From Mycoplasmopsis arginini (GTDB lineage: Bacteria; Bacillota_I; Bacilli_A; Mycoplasmatales; Metamycoplasmataceae), in contig NZ_LR215044.1 of the NCBI RefSeq assembly GCF_900660725.1, forward strand, positions 62,001-126,000: 64,000 bases of DNA, read 5' to 3'. Below the pieces are notes generated by a model. It worked only from the letters and a program-made list of their open reading frames with translations, searched no databases and was not told the origin of the DNA. The stretch's first letter is position 1. Each line of letters opens with the position of its first letter. The position numbers were made by a program, and so were the translations under genes. Positions 55,744 through 64,000 of the stretch are shown here, one piece after another.

Positions 55744-56847
55744 ATGTCATTAAAAGCAGGGATTGTTGGATTACCAAATGTAGGGAAAAGTACATTATTT
55801 TCAGCATTAACATTAAATGAAGCTGAATCTGCTAATTATGCTTTTACTACAATTGAACCTAATGTTGCTATTGTAAATTTAGAAGATGAAAGATTATATA
55901 AACTAGCAAAAATTGTAAATACCAAAAAAGTTGTTCCTGCAACATTTCAATTTGTTGATATTGCCGGTTTGGTTGAGGGCGCTTCAAAAGGAGAAGGTCT
56001 AGGAAATAAATTTTTAGCTAATATTCGCGAAGTTGATGCTATTGTCCATGTTATAAGATGTTTTGAAAATGATGATATTGTTCATGTTAACAATAAAATT
56101 GATCCGATTCATGATTTGCAAATTATTAATTTAGAACTTATTTTAGCTGATTTACAACTAGTTGAAAATGTGTTAAATAGAATAGGAAAAAAAGCATTAA
56201 ATTCTAAAGATGAAGAACTAAAAAAAGAATATAATATTTTGTTAAAAATTAAAGATTATTTACTTGAAGAAAAAATGCTTAAGAATATTGCTTTTGATGA
56301 GGAAGAATTTTTATTAATCAAAAACTATCAATTTTTATCAATAAAACCAACAATTTATGTCGCTAACTTAGATACTAATACCTATAAAAATATTAATGAA
56401 TCTCAACACTTTTTAAAATTAAAAAATGAAATTGAAAAAAATAATGAGGTTATAATACCCATCTCGGTAAAAATTGAACATGAATTATCTTCATTTTCAA
56501 AAGAAGAAAAACAAATGTTTTTAAGCGAATATAATATTGAAAAATCAGGTTTAGATGAAATTATTTCAAAAAGTTTTTACATTTTAAATCAAGCAACATA
56601 TTTTACAGCCGGAGAAATAGAAGCTAGAGCATGAGTTTTTAAAAATGGAATGAATGCTGCAGAATGTGCCGGAATTATTCATACAGATTTTGAAAAGAAA
56701 TTTGTTAAGGCTGAAATCATCAAATATGATGATTATATATTATATAATGGCGAAAAAGGCGCTAAAGAAAATGGTAAAATGTCACTTGAAGGAAGAAATT
56801 ATTTAATGAAAGACGGAGATGTTTGCTATTTCAAAATTGCAAAATAA
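55744..56847 (+). CDS. ychF: YchF/OLA1-type GTPase-like ATPase
   Basis: 367 aa. Obg-related P-loop protein that prefers ATP and binds ribosomes. G1 [17 protein letters not shown] at the N-terminus, [11 protein letters not shown]3 [20 protein letters not shown], and a C-terminal TGS domain ([20 protein letters not shown]). RBS TGGAGGTTAATTT. One UGA Trp codon at 56632. Confidence 0.95.
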
Positions 56848-56886
56848 AACACAGCTTTAAGTTTTTTATAAAAGCCGTGTTTTATT
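56844..56886. terminator. Terminator between ychF and asnA
   Basis: AATAAAACACAGCTTT pairs with AAAGCCGTGTTTTATT (one mismatch). The stem has A/T tracts on both sides and separates convergent genes. Confidence 0.88.
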
Positions 56887-56920
56887 CATAGTTAAATCTT
56901 TAAAATGAAAAATTTAGATA

Positions 56921-57901
56921 TTATAATAAATTTATATTATTCTTAAGTGCCTCTTTTTTTGTTTCTTCATCCCAGACACTTACTTGAACTTCTCCAATAT
57001 GATTTTTTTCTAATAAAAACATAGCAATTCTTGACTGTCCAATTCCTCCACCGATTGTTAGTGGTAATTTTTCTTCAATTATATTTTTATGGTAAGGACT
57101 TATCTGCATAATTTCTTCTTCTAATAAATTATATTGTTTAATTAATGATAATTTATTAACTCTAATTCCCATACTGCTTAGTTCTAAAGCAATGTCATTA
57201 ATACCGTCATATACAATTAAATCACCATTTAAATTTCAATCATCATAATCTTTAGCTCTTTTTGAATGAGGCTTTTTATCAGGTAGTAAATTACCAATTT
57301 TATATATAAAAATTGCTTTATGTTTTTTTACTGCTTCATATTCTCTTTCTTCCGGACTTAAATTTGGATATAAATTAAAAAGCTCTTCAGAATCAATGAA
57401 CGTTATGTTCTTAGGTAATTTTTTGTCTAATGATGGATAAAATTTATTAATTGTTTTTTCGGTAAGTTTTAAACTCTTGTAAATTTTTTTAACAATTGAT
57501 TTTAGAAATGTTAAATTACGATCATTGGAATTAATAACCAATTCTCAGTCTCATTGATCAACATAAAATGAATGAGTTAAATCTATATCTTCTTGTTGTC
57601 TTATTGCATTCATATCAGTATAAATGCCTTCATATAAACCAAAATTATATCGGGCTAAAGCGTCTCTTTTTCATTTTGCTAATGAATGAATAATTTCGAT
57701 ATTTTCGTTAATATTTTTAGGTTTAAAAATAACCGGAAGTTCACCGGAAAGCCCATCATTAAGCCCGCTAGAACTTCTTAAAAATAATGGCGCTGAAACT
57801 CTGGTTAAATTTAAAGATTTTCTTAGTTTTCGTGAAAAAATATCCTTTAATTTTTCAATAGCAAATTGTGTTTCTTTCAAAGATAATTTAGAATTTTTCA
57901 T
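56921..57901 (-). CDS. asnA: Aspartate-ammonia ligase (asparagine synthetase A)
   Basis: 326 aa with UGA Trp codons. Forms asparagine from aspartate, ammonia and ATP; its fold is related to class II tRNA synthetases. [31 protein letters not shown] and [16 protein letters not shown] are family hallmarks. A TAAAAT on the minus strand (plus 57909-57914) ends 7 bases before the ATG and there is no RBS, so the transcript may be leaderless. Confidence 0.95.
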
Positions 57902-57959
57902 AGTTAAAATTTTAGCAAAACTTTAAATTAAAATTATTAAAAATAAGGTAAACTAAAAA

Positions 57960-58013
57960 TTAAAAATATGGCGCCAGATTACTTACGTATACTGGAACGC
58001 CATATTTTTAATT
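57960..58013 (-). terminator. pgk terminator
   Basis: On the minus strand ATATGGCG..CCAG pairs with CTGG..CGCCATAT and is followed by TTTTTAATTTTT. Confidence 0.85.
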
Positions 58014-58089
58014 TTTACTCTCAACAAAAATATTGAAAGCCTTCAAATTTGAAAAAAATTTTTAAAATTATATTTTTAATAATTAATTA

Positions 58090-59283
58090 TTATTTGTCTT
58101 GAATTACTTCAAATCCTGGCATTTTATTACCTTGGATAAATTCAATAGAAGCACCACCACCTGTTGATATAAAACTAAATTTATTTTGGTAACCTAATTT
58201 GTTAATTGCAGTAACTGAATCTCCACCACCAACAACTGAGTATGCATCTTGGTTGTTAGCAATTGCAATTGCAATTCCCTTAGTTCCGTTTTCGAAGTTT
58301 TTAAATTCAGTTACACCAGCAGGACCATTTCAGAAAATGGTTTTTGCTGTTGAAATAACTTCATTAAATAATTCTACTGATTGTGGACCAATATCAAGTC
58401 CCATATATCCATCAGGAATGTCGATATTATCTTTTGTGGTAAATGCAGGAACTTTATCAGCAAATTCATCTGTATATGCATTATCAATAGGTAAAACAAT
58501 TTTATCTTTATATTCAACTAAATATTGTTTTGCCATTTCAACTCTATCATCTTCACAAATTGATGTTCCAATTTTATGCCCTAAGGCTTTTTGAAAAGTA
58601 TATGCCATACCACCAACTACTAAAACCTTATCAGCAATATGGAATAATTTTTCTAACACTTTAATTTTATCACTAACCTTAGCACCACCAACGATTGCGA
58701 CAAAAGGTCTTTCAAAACCATCTAGAATTTTTTCTAAATGTGACACTTCATCATTCATTAAAAATCCTAATGCTGATTCTTTAACAAATTTAGCAATTCC
58801 TGCTGTTGAAGCATGTGATCTATGTGAGGCGCCAAAAGCATCGTTTACATAAACATCACCTAAACTTGCTCAGTATTTTGCTAATTCTTCATTATTTCCT
58901 GATTCCGCTTTATCGTTTAAATCTTCAAAACGGGTATTTTCTAAGAAAATAACCTCTCCTGGTTTTAAATTTTCAGCTGCTTCTTCAACTTCTTTTCCTC
59001 TAGTGAATGGTACAAATTGAACTTCTTTTCCTAGAATTTGTGAGAATTTTTCAACAACAACTTTTAAAGATTTGTTTGCCTTATCTTCTTCGCTTTTAAT
59101 TCTTCCTAAGTGCGAAATCATAATTAAAGAAGCGCCATTGTCTAAAATATATTTAATTGTAGGGATGGCTGCATCAATTCTTTTAGTGTCCATAACAATT
59201 CCGTTTGCAATCGGAACATTAAAATCAACTCTTAAAATTACTTTTTTTCCTTTTAAATCAATATCCTTTATTGTTTTTTTCAT
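58090..59283 (-). CDS. pgk: Phosphoglycerate kinase
   Basis: 397 aa with UGA Trp codons. Makes ATP from 1,3-bisphosphoglycerate. KVILRVDFNVPIANG, ISHLGR, VYVNDAFGASHRSHAST, GGAKVSDKI and the C-terminal GGGDSVTAI and STGGGASIEF loops are all intact. RBS TTAGGAGATAAA. Single-gene unit with its own terminator. Confidence 0.97.
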
Positions 59284-59421
59284 TTTATCTCCTAATTTAA
59301 TATAAAATTTTTAACGATATAGATAATTATAATAAAATTATTTTAATTCATAAATAATACATAAATAATAGATGAAAAAGTAATTTATCTAAAATTTATA
59401 ATGTTATAAAGGAGAAAAAAT

Positions 59422-59820
59422 ATGGCACAAAAGCAAAAAGATACAAGAACACTAAATTATGATCCTGAAAGCGATAGCATTTCAAGAATCATAACTGAGT
59501 TTCAAGCTTATAAAAAAAATGCGAAGTTTTATAAAGAATATTCCGAAATGGAAATTTTTAATTTTTTTCAAAAAATTAGATTTATGAACATAATGGATGA
59601 AAAAAATAAAGATTTAATTAAAGAAACGCAAAAAAGACAAACACAATTACAAATGAAATATCAAACATATATTGAATTTGATAATTGATCGGAATCGCCT
59701 TTATCTTCTCCTGCAAAACCAATTAGTAAAACAAAAAGAATATTAATTGTAGTTTTTGTTATTTTAATTCAAAGCATTGTTTTAGGTTTAATTATTTATT
59801 TAACAAAAAGGGCTTCTTAA
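59422..59820 (+). CDS. Small tail-anchored membrane protein
   Basis: 132 aa with one UGA Trp codon. A charged soluble region (residues 1-105) with coiled-coil potential, then one C-terminal membrane helix (ILIVVFVILIQSIVLGLIIY) and a short basic end. RBS AAAGGAGAAAAAAT. It precedes the diadenylate cyclase gene by 28 bases, so it may be a partner. Family not recognised. Confidence 0.65.
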
Positions 59821-59848
59821 TTAGATAAAAATAAATGGGGGTAAAAAA

Positions 59849-60427
59849 ATGGATACTGCTGTATATATTACTTTAGCCGTCGTTGTCTTAATAGCACTTA
59901 TAATTTCTATAAATTATATTATTGTTGCTGTTAACGCCACAAAAAAAAGTAAATCTATTAAAAAAACATTAGGAAATTCAACTAAAATAAGAATTATTTA
60001 TCAATTAAAAGAAGCTTTGGAAAAGTTGTCTAAAACAAAAACCGGAGCAATTATAACGATCGAAAACAACGATAATTTAGATGGTTTAAGAACTGACGGA
60101 ATTATTTTGGATGCAAATATTTCTTCATCTATTTTAATTTCAATTTTTAATAAGCATAGTCCACTTCATGATGGAGCTGTTGTTATAAGAAATAATAAAA
60201 TTTATTATGTTGCGACATATTATAAAATTACAAAAAAATCCATTGATAATAAATATGGAGCAAGACACCGTGCTGGAATGGGAATTTCTGAAATGTGTGA
60301 TGCTTCAACATTAATCGTTAGTGAAGAAAACGGTGGAATCACTTTAGCAGAAAACGGTGTTTTACAAGCAGTTCCAATTGAAAATCTTCAATCTGTTTTA
60401 GGAAGAATTTTAAAAGACTCTAATTAA
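59849..60427 (+). CDS. cdaM: Diadenylate cyclase (CdaM type), makes c-di-AMP
   Basis: 192 aa. One N-terminal membrane helix (about 5-28), then the DAC domain with the catalytic DGA (SPLHDGAVVI, near 112) and RHR (GARHRAGMGISE, near 145) motifs. The short single-helix form matches CdaM of mycoplasmas rather than the three-helix CdaA. c-di-AMP controls potassium uptake in mollicutes. RBS GGGGGTAAAAAA. Its stop lies inside the terminator hairpin. Confidence 0.92.
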   Translation: MDTAVYITLAVVVLIALIISINYIIVAVNATKKSKSIKKTLGNSTKIRIIYQLKEALEKLSKTKTGAIITIENNDNLDGLRTDGIILDANISSSILISIFNKHSPLHDGAVVIRNNKIYYVATYYKITKKSIDNKYGARHRAGMGISEMCDASTLIVSEENGGITLAENGVLQAVPIENLQSVLGRILKDSN

Positions 60428-60441
60428 GTTAGAGTTTTTTA
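60415..60441 (+). terminator. Terminator of the cdaM unit
   Basis: ACTCTAA and TTAGAGT (60417-60435) with a 5-base loop, then TTTTTATTT. The hairpin overlaps the stop codon. Confidence 0.88.
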
Positions 60442-60642
60442 TTTAAATATTTATAATTAAAATTGAGAAAAAAATTCAAGATGTTTTTTTATCTAAATTT
60501 AAGAACAAAAAATAAACTTAATTAATTTAGTGTGTTATCATAAGAATAACCAAAAAATATAATCAAAAAACAAACCTTATTTTTGGTAAAATTATTTGGA
60601 TAAAAATTTTATTTTTGTTAAAATTATTTTTATTGTTAATTT

Positions 60643-60786
60643 TATATTATTAAACGAATTTTGGACAGGACATAGATGAAAGGCTATGCTTAGGTGGTTA
60701 AACGCGTTTAATCAAGATTTTCTGAATCTTATATAAAATTAAAATATCAAACATATATAAAAATATTTAATTAGAAAGGAATCAAA
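60643..60786 (+). promoter_or_regulatory. tuf promoter and structured 130-nt leader
   Basis: TATATT at 60643-60648 is the probable -10 box. The leader contains three hairpins in a row: CATAG/CTATG (60671-60688), GGTTAAAC/GTTTAATC (60696-60713) and AAGATT-TTCTG-AATCTT (60714-60730). It is GC-richer than intergenic sequence around it. The 200 bases before the promoter hold nothing recognisable apart from AT-rich spacer. Confidence 0.55.
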
Positions 60787-61980
60787 ATGGCAAAATTAGA
60801 TTTTGACCGTTCAAAAGCTCACGTTAACGTTGGTACAATCGGTCACGTTGACCACGGTAAAACAACATTAACAGCTGCTATCGCTACAGTTTTATCTAAA
60901 AAAGGTTTATCAGAAGCTAGAGATTATGCTTCTATCGATAATGCTCCTGAAGAAAAAGCACGTGGTATTACTATTAATACTTCACACATCGAATATCAAA
61001 CAGAAAAACGTCACTATGCTCACGTCGACTGTCCAGGCCACGCTGACTACGTTAAAAACATGATTACAGGTGCTGCTCAAATGGATGGTGCTATCTTAGT
61101 AGTTGCTGCTACAGATGGTCCTATGCCTCAAACACGTGAACACATTCTTTTAGCTAAACAAGTTGGTGTTCCTAAGATTGTTGTTTTCTTAAACAAGATT
61201 GATATGTTCAACCCGGAAGAAAGAGAAGAAATGATCGGTTTAGTTGAAATGGATATCCGTGGATTACTAAACGAATATGGATTTGATGGAGACAACACAC
61301 CAGTTATCGCTGGTTCAGCTCTAAAAGCATTACAAGGTGATGCAGAATACGAAAATAAAATTATGGAATTAATGGAAGCTGTTGACTCATACATCGAAGA
61401 ACCAAAACGTGAAACAGAAAAACCATTCTTAATGGCAATCGAAGACGTTTTCACAATTACAGGTCGTGGAACAGTTGCAACAGGTAGAGTTGAACGTGGT
61501 GTTTTAACTCTTAACGAGGAAGTTGAAATCGTTGGTCTAAAACCAACCAAGAAAACAGTTGTTACTGGTATCGAAATGTTCAGAAAGAACTTAAAAGAAG
61601 CTCAAGCTGGGGATAACGCTGGTTTATTACTACGTGGTATTGATAGATCAGAAATCGAACGTGGTCAAGTTTTAGCAAAACCTAAAACAATCGTTCCTCA
61701 CACAGAATTTGAAGCTACAGTTTACGTTCTTAAAAAAGAAGAAGGTGGACGTCACACACCATTCTTCCAAAACTATAAACCACAATTCTACTTCCGTACA
61801 ACAGACGTTACTGGTGGTATCGCATTTATCGGACAACGTGAAATGGTTATGCCAGGGGATACAGTTGAATTAAAAGTTACCTTAATCGCTCCTATCGCTG
61901 TTGAAGAAGGTACAAGATTCTCAATCCGTGAAGGTGGTAGAACCGTTGGTGCTGGAACTGTAACAAAAATTATAAAATAA
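60787..61980 (+). CDS. tuf: Elongation factor Tu
   Basis: 397 aa. Delivers aminoacyl-tRNA to the ribosome; often also found on mycoplasma surfaces. GTP-binding motifs GHVDHGKT (near 18-25), DCPGHADYV and NKIDMF, then domains II and III ending [16 protein letters not shown]. Codon use is biased to C-ending codons, as expected for high expression. It has no Trp codon. RBS AGAAAGGAATCAAA. Confidence 0.99.
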   Translation: MAKLDFDRSKAHVNVGTIGHVDHGKTTLTAAIATVLSKKGLSEARDYASIDNAPEEKARGITINTSHIEYQTEKRHYAHVDCPGHADYVKNMITGAAQMDGAILVVAATDGPMPQTREHILLAKQVGVPKIVVFLNKIDMFNPEEREEMIGLVEMDIRGLLNEYGFDGDNTPVIAGSALKALQGDAEYENKIMELMEAVDSYIEEPKRETEKPFLMAIEDVFTITGRGTVATGRVERGVLTLNEEVEIVGLKPTKKTVVTGIEMFRKNLKEAQAGDNAGLLLRGIDRSEIERGQVLAKPKTIVPHTEFEATVYVLKKEEGGRHTPFFQNYKPQFYFRTTDVTGGIAFIGQREMVMPGDTVELKVTLIAPIAVEEGTRFSIREGGRTVGAGTVTKIIK

Positions 61981-61989
61981 TTTAAAATA

Positions 61990-62028
61990 AAAATATGTTG
62001 CCTTAATACCGGCAGCATATTTTTTTTA
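61990..62028. terminator. Terminator between tuf and rmuC
   Basis: AAATATGTTGCC pairs with GGCAGCATATTT (one mismatch, 8-base loop), followed by TTTTTTA. It separates convergent genes. Confidence 0.9.
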
Positions 62029-63423
62029 TTTTTCTTGATTTTCAAAAGTTTCTTCGGGTAATAATTTTTCTTCTAAGTCTTTTTTGATTTCAATTTTTCG
62101 AATATTTAAGTCTTCGGAGTTTTTATTAATTTTTTCAACAACTAATCTTGAATTCTTATAAGCAATTTTAATTTTGTCTGAAGCACTATTAACTGATTTT
62201 AAACTTTCGATGATATTATTATTTATATTTTTGTAATTATTTTGGATTTCAACAAATAATCCTCGAATTTTATCAATATCTTTTGCTACTTTGAAATTTT
62301 GGTTTTGAACAAATAAATTATAAATAAATGCCGTTGTTAAAGTTGGACCTAAAATAAATACTCTATGATCTCTTCAAATTTTAGATGTAAAATCATACTC
62401 TTGAAGAATTGAAGAATAAATAAATTCAGAAGGAACAAACATTAAAGCATATGGTGTAGTTTTTTTATTAACATTAATGTACTTATCACTAATGCTTTTT
62501 GCCATTTCTTTAATACTATTTCTAAAAGCTTTAAGATTTTTTTCTTTTAATTCTTTATTTGTTTCATTTACATATTTATTTCATGAGTCAAGAGGTAATT
62601 TACTATCAATAGGAATAATTTGCTCAACCTCTTCATTTTCCATTGTTTTCTGTTTTATTTTAATAGCGAAGTCAACTCTTTCATTATTTTTTGAATTTAT
62701 ATTATATTGTTCAAATCATAATTTATCTTTTAAATCTGGAAAATGATTTTCGAAAATTTGTTTTAAAGAAAACTCTCCAAAATTACCGATGTATTTATTA
62801 GTTGAAAAAGCTTTATTAAGGTCGGTAACACTTTTTTGAATTGTACTAAATTCTGTCATCCCTTTATTCATTTCATCCATTGATGTTTTAATATTATCGA
62901 AATGTTCGTTGATTTGCTTAGTGAGTTTATCTTCAAAATGTTTGTCGATGTTTGTTTTGATTTCCTCGAATCATTTTTTATTAGCATTTGTAATATCGTC
63001 AATTTTTTTATCAATATTTTCATTTAATTTGTTTGATAAACTATTAAATTCTTGACTTTGTTTTTTACTTTCATCTTTTAAAAAATTATTAATTGATAAA
63101 AATCTTTCATCGATATTATTAAATAATTTTTCTTTGAATTCTTGATTTTTATTATTTAACAAATCCTTTATTTCATTAAATTTTTGATTAATTTGTTTTT
63201 CAATTTCTAACTTTTGGTCACCTTGAAATTTTGTAAATAAATGTTCACTACTTTCTTTAAAATATTGCAAATATTCTTTATATTTAATTTCATCCTGTTT
63301 ATTTAGTGAATCATTGTTTTTTTGTTTATTTCTTCTTTCAATTACTAAAAATACAATCAAACCAATGATGCATAATAAAAGAATTGATGTAATTATCAAT
63401 GTAATTACTAAAATACTATTCAT
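62026..63423 (-). CDS. rmuC: RmuC-family protein (DNA recombination-limiting)
   Basis: 465 aa with several UGA Trp codons. One N-terminal membrane helix (about 5-28), a long coiled coil (about 45-230), then a PD-(D/E)xK-like domain: GNFGEFSLKQIFENHF, ERVDFAIKI, IPIDSKLPLDSW and MFVPSEFIYSSILQ. RmuC homologues limit inversion at short repeats. RBS GGAGGGATAT on the minus strand. Confidence 0.9.
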
Positions 63424-63500
63424 ATATCCCTCCTACTTATTTATCTTATTTTATTAATATTTAAATAATAAGCTAATTTATTATAAAATTTTAATTAATT

Positions 63501-64000
63501 ATGAAAAATATGAAAAAAAGCATAAGAAAAATATTATTAACTTCTTTGGGTTCGTTGTCTATTTTACCAACTACAGTTGTAGTTATTTCTTGTCAAGATA
63601 AGAATCAAATTAAAAAAAATGATAATGATAAAAGTTTTGAAATAATAAAAAACAAATACATTAATTTAAATTGGAATGATTTTTTATTGTCTAAGGCAAT
63701 AGACGAAACAAAAAACTCATATAAAAATTTTTCATTTGAATCATTTTTTGAATGAAAGAATAATGGAAAATTACATAGTTTAGATGAAATTGAAATAAAT
63801 AGTAAAACTGAAGATTTGCAATCAAAAGAATCGATTAAAATTGATAATTTTGAAACTTCAAATAATTATTTATCTGAAGAATTTAATAATTTACTTAATA
63901 GCTATAATTTAAATAAAACTGAAGACGAAAAATTAATTGTCGTTTTTAGAAGCCAAAAATTACCAATGCCAGAAGCCTCAATATTAGTTTGAAGCTGATT
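63501..64000 (+). CDS. N-terminal part of a lipoprotein (runs off the window)
   Basis: At least 166 residues. Signal peptide (KKSIRKILLTSLGSLSILPT) ends at VVVISC, with Cys near residue 31 if the first ATG is used; the ATG at 63510 is equally possible. Contains UGA and UGG Trp codons. The mature part is Asn/Lys/Glu-rich; function not recognised. The 3' end lies beyond 64000. Confidence 0.75.

Overview
The window comes from a wall-less mollicute. It is very AT-rich, UGA is read as tryptophan inside almost every native gene, lipoprotein signal peptides end in a lipobox cysteine, and there are no cell-wall genes. EF-Tu, the Lmp-like repeat proteins, an orphan EIIB-like protein and an IS30 element point to the hominis/bovis branch, perhaps Mycoplasma (Metamycoplasma) hominis or a close relative. 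This placement is an inference from remembered protein features, not a database result.

Layout. 1-682: tail of a decayed coiled-coil protein. 1213-8640: a nutrient-uptake operon with a binding lipoprotein, a thermonuclease-like lipoprotein, an ABC ATPase carrying a large coiled-coil insertion, two permeases and a small membrane protein, preceded by an attenuator-like leader. 8741-11326: secA. 11404-13499: a small foreign islet between two 59-bp palindromic repeats, holding a chimeric tRNA remnant, an AlbA_2 regulator and a broken SHOCT-like ORF. 13577-22534: NUDIX, then the replication/repair operon dnaX-ybaB-recR-tmk-holB-rsmI, rpsT, a YgjP-type protein and membrane proteins. 22703-31216: thrS/trpS, then an EIIB-like protein, a giant SF1 helicase and a membrane protein. 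31217-34440: a second foreign island, a restriction-modification locus with a broken DNA glycosylase, in which every tryptophan codon is UGG. 34442-40497: def, a CNNM/CorC protein, an ABC-F protein, tRNA-Lys and clpB with a CIRCE operator. 40557-47618: a complete F1Fo ATP synthase operon. 47684-52905: a variable-surface-protein locus with two paralogous genes, TA-repeat promoters, a G9 tract, PETQ repeats and IS30. 52983-64000: tRNA-His, tdk, tRNA-Trp, metK with a candidate SAM riboswitch, ychF, asnA, pgk, a diadenylate cyclase gene, tuf, rmuC and the start of another lipoprotein.

How it works together. The housekeeping blocks form compact operons with 1-22 bp overlaps, closed by clear hairpin terminators. 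Plasticity is concentrated in intergenic terminators: the 59-bp repeats and the IS30 element sit in or next to terminator hairpins, and two repeats lie exactly at breakpoints of local duplications. The strongest leads for new biology are the metK leader, the 59-bp palindrome family, the phase-variable paralogue pair, and the R-M/glycosylase island.
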